A DNA stretch of 64,000 nucleotides, taken from assembly GCF_036010505.1 (NCBI RefSeq), contig NZ_CP108569.1:4692001-4756000 (forward strand), given 5' to 3'. Below the pieces are notes generated by a model. The model saw nothing but the letters and a program-made list of their open reading frames with translations, did no database searches and was not told the DNA's origin. The translations under genes and the position numbers were made by a program. Shown here piece after piece: positions 41,883 to 50,602 of this stretch (positions are counted from its first letter, which is position 1; every line of letters starts with the position of its first letter). This DNA comes from Streptomyces sp. NBC_01197. Lineage in GTDB: Bacteria > Actinomycetota > Actinomycetes > Streptomycetales > Streptomycetaceae.

Positions 41883-43592
41883 TTACGAGGTCCAGGTGTA
41901 CGCCGGGTCCACATGCATGCACGCCGACTTGTCGTCCCCGTGCAGTGCGTTGGCGGAGTCCGGTGTCTTCCCGTCGTCCCCCGCGGACTTGGGGTAGACC
42001 TCGCCCGTACGCCAGTCGCTTCCGACGATCACCGTGACCCCGGTGACCTGGGTGGACTTCGTCACGGACTTCAGCGGCACGCCCATGGCCTTCGCCACCG
42101 ACTGGGCGTCGCCCTCCAGATCGGCGCTGGGGAAGAGCACCTCGGTCTTCTTCTGCGGGTCCAGCGACTGGTCGGCCACGGCGCGTGCGAAGCCCTGCCC
42201 GGTCAGCAGCGCCGCGACCGAACCGGCCCGGCCCTTCGACGGCAGCCCGCCGTCGCCCCCCGTGCCGTTCCGCACGGTGATGCCGATCTCGCCCTTGGGC
42301 GCCGCAGGATCGTCGGAGACCTTCTCGGCGGGCTTCTTCTTGGCCCCCTTGCCGTCCAGCGGGGTGTCGTCCCTGATCATCGCGAACAGCTGGTCCGCGT
42401 CGCCCGCTTTCGGGTCCACCTTCTCCTCGAACCCGGGCCGTACGGAGTTCACATTCGGCATGGTCGTCATGGTGATCCGGGACGTCGGGACCTTCTGGAA
42501 CTCCCCGGCCAGGTCGTACAGGTTCTTGACCGTCTCGATCCCGGTATCGACCTTGAGCGCATGGGTGGCCGTGTTCGCGAGGTCCATGAGCTTGCCGGGG
42601 TCGGTGAGCTTGGTGCCCTCACGCAGCTGGCGGACCATCGAATTCATGTACTCGTGCTGGGCCTTGGTCCGTACGACGTCGGTGTCCGGCCAGAATCCGT
42701 ACCGCGTCCGCAGCCACTGGAGCGCCTGCTGCCCCTTGACCGACGTGGTGCCCTTCTTCAGCTTGAGCCCCGAACCGTGGCCGTCGTGGGTGTGCGAGTA
42801 AACATTGGCGTCCACACAGACCGGCACCCCGCCGACCGCATCGGCCATGGAGACCACACCGGCGAAATCGATCTTCATGAAGTGGTCGATGTGGATGCCG
42901 GTGAGGGATTCCCAGGTGGCCACGGTGCAGCCGGGGCCGCCGCGTCCGAGAGACTCGTTGGCCAGGGTCCAGCCCGTCGCCGGATAGGTCTTGCCGTCCT
43001 CAGCCGTGCACTTGGGGATCTTCAGCACGGTGTCCCGCGGCAGGCTGACGACCGACATGTTGCTGCGGTCGGCCGAGACGTGCACCAGCATCTGCACATC
43101 CGCCAGGGGAGCGGCGCCGAAGGTGTTCTTGGCGCCGCCGAGCTTCTGGTTCTCCTTGGAGTCCCGCGCGTCCGAGCCGATCATGAGGATGTTCAGCGGG
43201 GTCTGGCCCGCCGCGTTGGCCTTCGCCTTCGGGGCCTCATGGTCGCCGAGGTTGAGGGCGCTCTTCTGCAGATTCGCGTTCAGGTGGCGGTAGTAGAGAT
43301 ATCCCGCGCCCGCGGTGCCGATGATCAGCAGTGCCGCGGCGCCCGCCACCCAGCGGAGTATTCGGCGCTTCCCACGCCGCGCGCGCCGCCGCGACGTCCG
43401 TTGTCGGTGGCTTCCGCCACCGCCCGTCGGGCCGCCGCCCGTCGGGCCGCCGCCCGTCGGGCCGCCGCCCGTCGGGCCGTCGGGCCCAGGTCTCGGGGCG
43501 CCCTGCCCGTGCAGGGCGCCGTCTTGGCCGAGTTGGCTCGCGCCCCGACTGCGAGGCCGCGTCCCCTCCCCCCGCGTGCTGCTCTTTCCCAC
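41883..43592 (-). CDS. LCP-family cell wall polymer ligase 3 with LytR_C domain
   Basis: A 569-residue LCP protein. The cytoplasmic tail contains four tandem PTGGG units (about residues 40-59) and a strongly basic block (RQRTSRRRARRGKRR) before the helix at 79-100. The LCP domain shows ILMIGSDARDSKENQKLGG, DVQMLVHVSADRSNMSVVSLPRDT, LGRGGPGCTVATWESLTGIHIDHFMKIDF and ALQWLRTRYGF. LytR_C begins near residue 445 (IGITVRNGTGG). GTG 43592 has GGGGGACC upstream. It lies 48 bases after the next LCP gene and is probably co-transcribed with it. Confidence 0.88.
   Translation of the reverse strand: MGKSSTRGEGTRPRSRGASQLGQDGALHGQGAPRPGPDGPTGGGPTGGGPTGGGPTGGGGSHRQRTSRRRARRGKRRILRWVAGAAALLIIGTAGAGYLYYRHLNANLQKSALNLGDHEAPKAKANAAGQTPLNILMIGSDARDSKENQKLGGAKNTFGAAPLADVQMLVHVSADRSNMSVVSLPRDTVLKIPKCTAEDGKTYPATGWTLANESLGRGGPGCTVATWESLTGIHIDHFMKIDFAGVVSMADAVGGVPVCVDANVYSHTHDGHGSGLKLKKGTTSVKGQQALQWLRTRYGFWPDTDVVRTKAQHEYMNSMVRQLREGTKLTDPGKLMDLANTATHALKVDTGIETVKNLYDLAGEFQKVPTSRITMTTMPNVNSVRPGFEEKVDPKAGDADQLFAMIRDDTPLDGKGAKKKPAEKVSDDPAAPKGEIGITVRNGTGGDGGLPSKGRAGSVAALLTGQGFARAVADQSLDPQKKTEVLFPSADLEGDAQSVAKAMGVPLKSVTKSTQVTGVTVIVGSDWRTGEVYPKSAGDDGKTPDSANALHGDDKSACMHVDPAYTWTS
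43426..43485 (-). repeat. 15-bp tandem repeat inside LCP 3
   Basis: GTCGGGCCGCCGCCC is repeated perfectly three times (43426-43470) and partially a fourth time. It encodes PTGGG units in the cytoplasmic tail. Copy number changes would keep the frame. Confidence 0.85.
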
Positions 43593-43640
43593 CAGGTCCC
43601 CCCTGCTACTCAGGTATTCGTATGGCCCGGTGACCTGGCG

Positions 43641-45413
43641 TCACTTGGCGCACACGCTCTTGTCGGCTTCGACCTTCTGTATGTCGGCCGGCGGCTTCGC
43701 CGGCGCCGTGATCGGCGTGCCGGCGGCCTTGAAGTCCGCCCCCAGGACGAGCGTCATCGGGGTGAGCCCGACGGAGTCCTTCGTGCCCGGCTTGAGCGCC
43801 GCCGCGGGCAGGCCCATGATGTCGGCGAGCTTGCGGGCCTGATCCGCCTGGTTCGGCGCGTAGCTGAGGGTCGTCTTGGTCAGATCCGGCTTGTAGTTGC
43901 CGCCGTTCTCCGACTTCAGTACGCCCTCGGTGTTCTGCAGCCAGGTCAGCGTGGTCTGCGCCGATCCCGGCTGGGCCCCGCCGTTGAGTACCTTGACCCG
44001 GACGTCGGAGGCGTTGGCCTGCTTCCCCTTGAGGAGCGCCTCCTGCTTGCTCGCGGCCGCGTCCTTCTTCTTCTTGACCTCGGTGAGCGAGACGTCGTCG
44101 CGCATCATCGAGAACAGCGGGTCCGCCTGGGCGTGGTTCACGACCACGGTGGCGTGGACCTTCTCCGCCGGGTTGTCCAGGACCGGCAGCGTGGTGAACG
44201 TGACGTTCTTCGGGTTCACCGACTTCAGGTCCATCGCGAGGCTCTTGAGGTGGTCGATGCTCCCGATGCCGCTGTCGACGGTGAGCGCCTTGGTCGCCGC
44301 GTTCGCCAGGTCGTAGAGCTTGGTGGGGCTGGTGAGCGTGTCGCCCGACGTCATCTTGCGTATCAGCGAGGCCAGGAACTGCTGCTGCACCTTGATGCGG
44401 TCCAGGTCGCCCTGGTTGCCGAAGCTGTGCCGGGTCCTGACGAAGGCCAGCGCCTGCTCGCCCTCGACCTTGGACTTCCCCGCCGGGAGCTTGAGATGCG
44501 ACTCCTTGTCGTCCACGGGGTGCGCCACACAGACATCGACGCCGCCCACCGCGGTGCTGAGCGTCTTGATGGCGTTGAAGTCGGCCATCATGAAGTGATC
44601 GACCGTCAGGCCGGTTATGGCCTTGACCGTCTTCATGGTGCAGCCGGGGTCGCGGTCGTCCTGGCCCAGGCTGGTGTTGAAGCGGACCTGCTGCGTACCG
44701 GGGATGGTCTTCATCGACCCGTCGGGCTGCTTGGTCTGGCAGTCCGGGATGTCGGTGATCAGGTCGCGGGGGATGGAGAGCGCGGTCGCGTTCGTCCGGT
44801 CCTTGGAGACATGGAAGAGGATGTTCGTGTCGGCGTGGCCGACGCTCCCCTTGTCGCCGTAACCCTCGTTGCCCTTGCCGGTGCGCTTGTCCGTACCGAT
44901 CAGCAGGATGTTGACGGCCCGGTCCTTGGTGGAGCCCGAAGTACCGCCGACCACATCGATCTTGTTGATGTTGTTGTTGAAGTGCTCGTAGAGCAGATAC
45001 GTGGCGACCGAGCCGCCGATGAGGACGAAGGCCGTCACACCGCCGGTCCACATCAGCGCCTTTTTCCTGCGCGACTTCTGCTGCTTGCGCTTCCGGCGGC
45101 CGGCCGCCGTCTGCGGCCCGCTCCCGGGACGGCCGTCCTGGCCGCTCCCCGCCCGGCGGCTGCGCTGTCCGGGCACGTCGCGGCGCGGCGACTGCGGCGG
45201 CGACTGCTGCTGCGAACGCCTGCGGGAGGACTGCTCCGGCAGCGAATCCCTGCGCCGTGTGCGGCCGGAAGCGGACTCGGAACTGGAAGCCGTCCTGCCC
45301 CCCGACTGCGGTCCGGAAGGGTTCAGTCGCAGTTCGTAATTGCCGGTTTCCGGGTTGAGCACCCACTGGTCTGCGGGGTCGATATCGTCCCGGCCACGGC
45401 TATGCGCGTCCAC
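43641..45413 (-). CDS. LCP-family cell wall polymer ligase 4 with LytR_C domain
   Basis: A 590-residue LCP protein. The N-terminus has DPADQWVLNPETGNYELRL, which I recall as a recurring cytoplasmic motif in actinobacterial LCP proteins. A long Ser/Gln/Arg-rich tail follows, then a helix at 119-142. The LCP domain: NILLIGTDKRTGKGNEGYGD, DTNILFHVSKDRTNATALSIPRDL, FNTSLGQDDRDPGCTMKTVKAITG and QALAFVRTRHSFG. LytR_C is near residues 475-590 (VRVKVLNGGAQPG). GTG 45413 has GGAGG 12 bases upstream, a long spacing. The DRD near residue 265 and basic RTRH match the active-site pattern of the family. Confidence 0.88.
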   Translation of the reverse strand: MDAHSRGRDDIDPADQWVLNPETGNYELRLNPSGPQSGGRTASSSESASGRTRRRDSLPEQSSRRRSQQQSPPQSPRRDVPGQRSRRAGSGQDGRPGSGPQTAAGRRKRKQQKSRRKKALMWTGGVTAFVLIGGSVATYLLYEHFNNNINKIDVVGGTSGSTKDRAVNILLIGTDKRTGKGNEGYGDKGSVGHADTNILFHVSKDRTNATALSIPRDLITDIPDCQTKQPDGSMKTIPGTQQVRFNTSLGQDDRDPGCTMKTVKAITGLTVDHFMMADFNAIKTLSTAVGGVDVCVAHPVDDKESHLKLPAGKSKVEGEQALAFVRTRHSFGNQGDLDRIKVQQQFLASLIRKMTSGDTLTSPTKLYDLANAATKALTVDSGIGSIDHLKSLAMDLKSVNPKNVTFTTLPVLDNPAEKVHATVVVNHAQADPLFSMMRDDVSLTEVKKKKDAAASKQEALLKGKQANASDVRVKVLNGGAQPGSAQTTLTWLQNTEGVLKSENGGNYKPDLTKTTLSYAPNQADQARKLADIMGLPAAALKPGTKDSVGLTPMTLVLGADFKAAGTPITAPAKPPADIQKVEADKSVCAK

Positions 45414-45632
45414 GGTTGCCTGTGTCCTCCGTCGGTGCCACGCGAGGCGCCCTCCCCCCGGGCGCTCGGTCTTTCGTCCTGCAGTGCGCGACCACATGGC
45501 CGGACGCACCGGATCGCGTCACACTATCTGCCCGGATCAATGTCCAGCGACGTCCGGGACATATTCCTTGGCGCTTACAACTGGGCATACCACCCAATCC
45601 ACATGCCCTGCGGATACGGGTTTGAGAATTGT

Positions 45633-46868
45633 TTACCCGCAGGCCGCGGCGGCCGCATTCGTGCCCGGGAAAGTGGCCTGCGGAGAAGGTGATGATTTGC
45701 CCTGCCCGCCGGCGTCCGCGGTGCCTCGGGTGCTCTCCGTGCCCGGGGCCGCCGAGGTGCCGGTGCCGCCCTTGGTCACGGTGACCGGGGCGTCATCGCG
45801 GAGCCGCTTGAAGAGCCGGTCCGCGTCCGGCTGCACGAGCTGGTCGCGGTCGCGGTCGGCGGTGTACGGCTCACGAGGCACCGTCAGGAACTGGACCCGG
45901 TGGGTGGGGATGTCGCGCATCCGCCGCGTCAGGTCGTACAGGTCCCTGAGCGTGTCCAGACCGGGGTCCGTGGTCACCGACTTGGTCGCCGCGTCCAGCA
46001 CCGGGTAGAGCCGCGCCGGGTTCAGCAGGACCCCGTTGCTCTGCACCTTCTTCACCAGCGAACCGAGGAACTCCTGCTGGCGCTGCATGCGTTCGGTGTC
46101 GCTGCCGTTGCCGATGGAGTGCCGGAGGCGTACGTATCCGAGCGCCTGCTCCCCGTTGAGCGTCTGGCGGCCCGCGGGCAGCTTGAGATGGGCGTCCTTG
46201 TCGTCCACCGGCTTCTTGAGGCAGACCTCGACGCCGTTGACCGCGTCGACCATGCCCTTGAAACCGTTGAAGTCGACCACCATGTAGTGGTCGATCCGGA
46301 TCCCGGTCATGTTCTCCACGGTGCGGACGGTGCAGGCGGTGCCGCCGAACTCGTACGCCCAGTTGAACTGCACGAACTGCTTCTGCGTACGGGTCTTGTC
46401 CGCCTTGACGCAGCTCGGCACGTGCGACATCAGGTCGCGCGGCAGGGACACCGCCGTCGCGCTCTTCTTGTCCGCGGCGAGATGCAGCAGGATCGTGGTG
46501 TCGGAACGCTGTGACCCCTCGTCCCTGCCGTACTTCTTGTTGTCGCCCGAGCGCGAGTCGGACCCGATGAGCAGGATGTTCTCGGCGCCGGCCGCGGCGG
46601 GCGTGGGGCGCTCCTTCTCGTACGCGCGCAGCTCCGCGGTCGTGGTGTTGTCCGTCTTGATGTTGTGGTCGAGCTTGTTGTAGAACCACCAGCCGGCGCC
46701 CGCGGCGACGAGCACGACGAACGAGACACCGATGGCGGCCCAGCGCATCCAGTGCCGCTTGCGCCGCTTCGGCGGCTCGGGGGCGGCGTTCGACGGATCC
46801 GTGTCCTGGCCGTCCGTCTGCGGCTCGTCGTCGGGCGTACCAGCACTGTCGGTCACGTCTGCGTCCAT
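45633..46868 (-). CDS. LCP-family cell wall polymer ligase 5
   Basis: A 411-residue LCP protein with a short acidic then basic tail (PKRRKRHWMR), a helix at about 42-63 and the LCP domain. Blocks: NILLIGSDSRSGDNKKYG, RSDTTILLHLAADKKSATAVSLPRDLM, FNWAYEFGGTACTVRTVENMTGIRIDHYMVVDF and QALGYVRLRHSIG. It lacks LytR_C and ends in a Ser/Thr/Gly-rich tail. The upstream spacer (46869-47047) is free of genes and contains its promoter. A 219-base gap separates it from LCP 4, so it may be transcribed separately. Confidence 0.9.
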   Translation of the reverse strand: MDADVTDSAGTPDDEPQTDGQDTDPSNAAPEPPKRRKRHWMRWAAIGVSFVVLVAAGAGWWFYNKLDHNIKTDNTTTAELRAYEKERPTPAAAGAENILLIGSDSRSGDNKKYGRDEGSQRSDTTILLHLAADKKSATAVSLPRDLMSHVPSCVKADKTRTQKQFVQFNWAYEFGGTACTVRTVENMTGIRIDHYMVVDFNGFKGMVDAVNGVEVCLKKPVDDKDAHLKLPAGRQTLNGEQALGYVRLRHSIGNGSDTERMQRQQEFLGSLVKKVQSNGVLLNPARLYPVLDAATKSVTTDPGLDTLRDLYDLTRRMRDIPTHRVQFLTVPREPYTADRDRDQLVQPDADRLFKRLRDDAPVTVTKGGTGTSAAPGTESTRGTADAGGQGKSSPSPQATFPGTNAAAAACG

Positions 46869-47047
46869 CCTTCACGGAGTCGGCGACGCGCTGGGCCGCC
46901 GATCGACCGGACGGACGGCTGAACCGCGCGCGGGGTTGTGCTCTCTCCTGATCATGTACCGGAGACCGCGCCGGTTCCCGGGGGCTCGTCCAGGGGTGGG
47001 CCAGACGGGTGGCCCGTCAGGGTCGGCGAGCCTGGCGCCCGCTCGCT

Positions 47048-47803
47048 TCAGTGCACGACGGAGTGCGTGACCCGCTCGCTCTCGACGCGCTTTTCGAGGC
47101 CGCCGTCGGACAGCTGCCCGAGGTTGCGGCACAGCACCACCGAGGCGCCCGCCGCGAGCGGGGCGTAGAGACCGGTCGAGAGACCGTCCCAGCTGTCGTA
47201 CGGCCGCCCCGACAGCAGCCGTGCCCCCGGGGCGAGTCCGACACCCGCCGCGTCGTGCATGGCCCGCTCCACCACCTGCGCGCCGGACAGCTCGGTTCCG
47301 CCGACCGCGAGCGCGGGTGCGGCCGGGTCGACCGGGGCGTACGGCGCGAAGCGGTCGCCCTGGCTGGGGACCTCGACCGCGTAGTCGGCGAACCCGGCCG
47401 GCGGCTGCGGGAAGCGGCCGCCGAGCGGGCGCAGCGCCAGCGCCACCCGCTCCCCGCCGCAGGCGCGCGCCTGCTCCAGGGTGTCGGGGCCGCTGACCAC
47501 CAGGTCCGCCTTGGCCGGGTCGCCGCCGATGTCGGCGAGCACGCCCACCGACGAACAGGCGAGCAGCCATACGGCGCTCTGCCAGTGCGCTGGGAGCAGC
47601 AGAGCGAGCCGGTCGCCCGGTTCCGCCGACAGCTCGCCCTGGAGCAGATTCGCGGTCTTGGCCACCCAATTGGCGAAGGTCGCCACGGAAAGTTCGACGC
47701 GCTCGCCGGTCGCATCGTCGTAGAACGTGACAAGAGGGCGCGCCGGTTCCAGGGCGAGTGCGGATCGCAGCAGGTCGGCGGGGGTGTGGTCGCTGGCAGT
47801 CAT
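47048..47803 (-). CDS. TIGR03089-type protein (N-terminal half of an AMP-binding fold)
   Basis: A 251-residue protein that looks like the first half of an adenylate-forming enzyme. It has ARPLVTFYDDATGERVELSVATFANWVAKTANLL, then LALLLPAHWQSAVWLLACSSVGVLADIGGDPAKADLVV, and PLAAGASVVLCRNLGQ. The P-loop (TSGTTG-type) motif and the C-terminal lid are absent, so it cannot be a standard acyl-CoA synthetase. Proteins of this length are known in actinobacteria as TIGR03089, so the shortness is a family trait and not a local truncation. The function is unknown. It is divergent from the amidase gene. Confidence 0.75.
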   Translation of the reverse strand: MTASDHTPADLLRSALALEPARPLVTFYDDATGERVELSVATFANWVAKTANLLQGELSAEPGDRLALLLPAHWQSAVWLLACSSVGVLADIGGDPAKADLVVSGPDTLEQARACGGERVALALRPLGGRFPQPPAGFADYAVEVPSQGDRFAPYAPVDPAAPALAVGGTELSGAQVVERAMHDAAGVGLAPGARLLSGRPYDSWDGLSTGLYAPLAAGASVVLCRNLGQLSDGGLEKRVESERVTHSVVH

Positions 47804-47940
47804 GCGGGAAGCGTACGTCGCGCGAGGTGCCGGGGACGGCTGCCTCCGCGGATTCCACGGCCGGCCGGCCACGCCGGCGAGCCGATGCGGCGTCAGTTGC
47901 GGGATGGACAGAGTCAGGTGGGTATGTCCAAATCGTTGCT

Positions 47941-49380
47941 ATGCGTGCTCCTATGACTACCTCTGTACTCTCCGCCTCGATTGCCGTGGCATGTGCCGCC
48001 GCGCTCGCCCTCCCGGCCGCCGGACCGGCCGGCGCGACCACGCCCCGCGCCGATTCGCCGGCCACGCCGTTCCCCGGCTCCACCCAGTCGCTGCGGCTCA
48101 ACCCCTCCGCCGACCGCTCCACGGACCACTCGGCCGCCGCCGCTCTGTCCAGGCAGAAGGTCAAACCGTTCTCGCTGGTCGGCGTGGTCTGGAACGACAA
48201 GAACGCCCACCTGAACGGCACCGTCCAGTTGCGGACCCGCCGCGTGGGCTCCACGGCCTGGACCGGCTGGCAGTCGGTCGAGGCCCGGAACGACGGCCAC
48301 GCGCCCGACCCCGCCACGGCGGAGGCCGAGTCCTCGGCCGTGCACGGTTCCACCGCCCCGCTCTGGGTGGGCAACTCGGACGCGGTCCAGGTCCGTGTAC
48401 ACGCCAAGGCGCCCACCGGTGCCACCCGCGCCGCGGCCACCCCGCTTCCGAAGGGGCTGCGGCTGGACCTCGTGGACCCGGGCCCCGACCCGCACCCACG
48501 ACCGGCCGACCCGACGGCAACCGATCCCACAGCGGCCAAGCCGACGCCGACTGAGCCGACGGCAACTGACCCGACGGCAGCCGACCCCACAGCGACTGAG
48601 CCGACGGCAACCGACCCGACAGCGGCCGATCCCACCGCGGCTGACCCCACGGCAGCCGGCCCGAACACCGCCGGCTCCCAGTCCGGCGATCACGCCGCCC
48701 CCACCGAACTGCCCGCCCTGAGCAAAGACGCCACCGTGGCCGAGCTGGAGGCCACGGGTGCCAAGGCGGGCCCCTACGTCGCGCCCCGGCCGCGCATCGT
48801 CACCCGTGAGGGCTGGGGCGCCGACGAGAGCGTCCGCGAGTCCGCCTTCCGCTACACGGACACCGTGAAGGTCGCGTTCGTCCACCACACCGCGACGGGC
48901 AACAACTACACGTGCGATGAGGCCCCCTCGCTGCTGCGGGGCATCTACCGCTACCACGTGAAGAGCCTCGGCTGGCGGGACATCGGATACAACTTCGTCA
49001 TCGACAAGTGCGGCACCATCTACGAGGGCCGCGCGGGCGGGATCACCAAGCCCGTGATGGGCGCCCACACTCTCGGGTTCAACTCCGACAGCACCGGCGT
49101 CGCCGTCCTCGGCACCTTCACCTCGACCGAACCGCCCGCCGCCGTCATCACCGCGCTCTCCCGTTTCACGGCGTGGAAGCTCGGGCTGACCGGCGCCGAC
49201 CCGGCCGGGAAGACCACCTTGGTGTCCGGCGGCGGCAACCGCTACCCGGAGGGCACCAAGGCGACGCTGGACGTGATCTCCGGACACCGGGACGGATTCA
49301 GCACCGAGTGCCCGGGAGACCGCCTCTACGCCAAGCTCGACGCGATCCGCAGCGCGGCCGCCCGCGACCAGGGCCGCTGA
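47941..49380 (+). CDS. Secreted PGRP-type N-acetylmuramoyl-L-alanine amidase
   Basis: A 479-residue exported peptidoglycan hydrolase cutting the bond between muramic acid and L-alanine. A signal peptide (SVLSASIAVACAAALALPAAGPAGA) is followed by a beta-rich N-terminal domain (FSLVGVVWNDKNAHL, RRVGSTAWTGWQSVEA). A Pro/Thr/Ala-rich repeat covers about residues 189-242. The PGRP amidase domain starts at RIVTREGWGADESV. Zn ligands are in VKVAFVHHTATGNNYTC (His), ISGHRDGFSTECPGD (His and Cys), and GRAGGITKPVMGAHTLGFN is typical. ATG 47941 was taken; ATG 47953 also works. Confidence 0.92.
   Translation: MRAPMTTSVLSASIAVACAAALALPAAGPAGATTPRADSPATPFPGSTQSLRLNPSADRSTDHSAAAALSRQKVKPFSLVGVVWNDKNAHLNGTVQLRTRRVGSTAWTGWQSVEARNDGHAPDPATAEAESSAVHGSTAPLWVGNSDAVQVRVHAKAPTGATRAAATPLPKGLRLDLVDPGPDPHPRPADPTATDPTAAKPTPTEPTATDPTAADPTATEPTATDPTAADPTAADPTAAGPNTAGSQSGDHAAPTELPALSKDATVAELEATGAKAGPYVAPRPRIVTREGWGADESVRESAFRYTDTVKVAFVHHTATGNNYTCDEAPSLLRGIYRYHVKSLGWRDIGYNFVIDKCGTIYEGRAGGITKPVMGAHTLGFNSDSTGVAVLGTFTSTEPPAAVITALSRFTAWKLGLTGADPAGKTTLVSGGGNRYPEGTKATLDVISGHRDGFSTECPGDRLYAKLDAIRSAAARDQGR
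48505..48666 (+). repeat. Pro-Thr repeat in the amidase
   Basis: Tandem imperfect 15-18 bp units encode ADPTA, TDPTA and TEPTA motifs, giving an extended wall-spanning linker between the two amidase domains. Codon-level similarity shows recent slippage or unequal exchange. Confidence 0.8.
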
Positions 49381-49509
49381 GTCCCGGCAGTCCGTACGGC
49401 CTGCCCGCGACGGCAACTCCGTACAGCCTGCCCGCAACCGCGCTTCACCCGTCTGCATACACTGGCCAGCCGTTCAAGGCCCGCCCCAGCAGGAAGCAGA
49501 GACGTCAAG

Positions 49510-50592
49510 GTGACAGAAGCGATTCTCCTGGTCGGCGGCAAGGGCACGCGGCTGCGGCCGCTCACGGTCAACACACCCAAACCGATGGTCCCGGCGGCGG
49601 GAGTCCCGTTCCTCACCCACCAGCTCGTCCGCGCGCGGGCCGCCGGGATCGACCACATCGTGCTCGCCACGTCGTACCTCGCGGAGGTCTTCGAGCCGTA
49701 CTTCGGCGACGGGTCCGCGCTGGGCCTGCACCTGGAGTACGTCACCGAGGAAGAACCGCTGGGTACGGGCGGCGCCATCCGTAACGTCGCGGAACGCCTG
49801 CACTCCGCGCCGGACGAGCCGGTCCTCATCTTCAACGGCGACATCCTCACCGGCCTGGACATCGAGGCACTCGTCACCACCCACGGGACCTCGGGCGCGG
49901 ACGTCTCGCTCCACCTCACACGGGTGGAGGACCCGCGCGCCTTCGGGCTCGTCCCCACGGACGTGACCGGACGGGTGACGGCCTTCCTGGAGAAGCCGCA
50001 GACACCCGAGGAGATCGTCACCGACCAGATCAACGCGGGCGCGTACGTCTTCACGCGCTCGGTCATCGACACCATCCCGGCCGGGCGCCCGGTCTCGGTG
50101 GAACGGGAGACTTTCCCCGGCCTGCTCGGCTCGGGCGCCCACCTGCAGGGCATGGTCGACTCCACGTACTGGCTCGACCTGGGCACCCCGCAGGCCTTCG
50201 TACGCGGCTCGGCCGACCTCGTACTCGGCCACGCCCCGTCCCCGGCAGTCCCGGGCCTCTGCGGCGACCGGCTGATCCTGGAAAGCGCCACGGTGGCCCC
50301 CGACGCCAAGGTGACGGGCGGCACGGTCATCGGTGCCGGCGCGGTCGTCGGCGAAGGCGCCAGGATCGACGGCAGCACGGTCCTCGACCACGCGGTCGTC
50401 GAGCCGGGCGCGGTGGTCACCGACTCGCTGATCGGCGCCGGCGCCCGGATCGGGGCCCGCTCGGTGCTGACCGGTGCGGTGATCGGCGACGGCGCACGGG
50501 TGGGCGCCGACAACGAGCTGCGCGCCGGGATAAGGATCTGGTGCGGGGCCGTGCTGCCGGACGGTGCCGTGCGTTTCTCGTCGGACCAGTAG
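49510..50592 (+). CDS. Mannose-1-phosphate guanylyltransferase-like nucleotidyltransferase
   Basis: A 360-residue sugar-1-phosphate nucleotidyltransferase. The Rossmann-like half starts EAILLVGGKGTRLRPLTVNTPKPMVPAAGVPFL, with LGTGGAIRN, VLIFNGDIL (metal Asp) and FLEKPQTPEEIVTDQINAGAYVF. The C-terminal half is a left-handed beta-helix with hexapeptides (VAPDAKVTGGTVIGAGAVVGEGARI). This layout is that of bacterial GDP-mannose pyrophosphorylases of the long type, making GDP-mannose from mannose-1-phosphate. ManB at the right edge of the window would supply that substrate. GTG 49510 has AAGG close upstream. The sugar is inferred, not proven. Confidence 0.88.
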   Translation: MTEAILLVGGKGTRLRPLTVNTPKPMVPAAGVPFLTHQLVRARAAGIDHIVLATSYLAEVFEPYFGDGSALGLHLEYVTEEEPLGTGGAIRNVAERLHSAPDEPVLIFNGDILTGLDIEALVTTHGTSGADVSLHLTRVEDPRAFGLVPTDVTGRVTAFLEKPQTPEEIVTDQINAGAYVFTRSVIDTIPAGRPVSVERETFPGLLGSGAHLQGMVDSTYWLDLGTPQAFVRGSADLVLGHAPSPAVPGLCGDRLILESATVAPDAKVTGGTVIGAGAVVGEGARIDGSTVLDHAVVEPGAVVTDSLIGAGARIGARSVLTGAVIGDGARVGADNELRAGIRIWCGAVLPDGAVRFSSDQ

Positions 50593-50602
50593 CCTCTACG
50601 GG

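Noticed and set aside
41829..45692. Plus-strand open frame of 1,287 codons across LCP genes 3 and 4
   Set aside because: Antisense to two well-supported LCP genes; composition is Arg/Gly/Val/His-rich noise.
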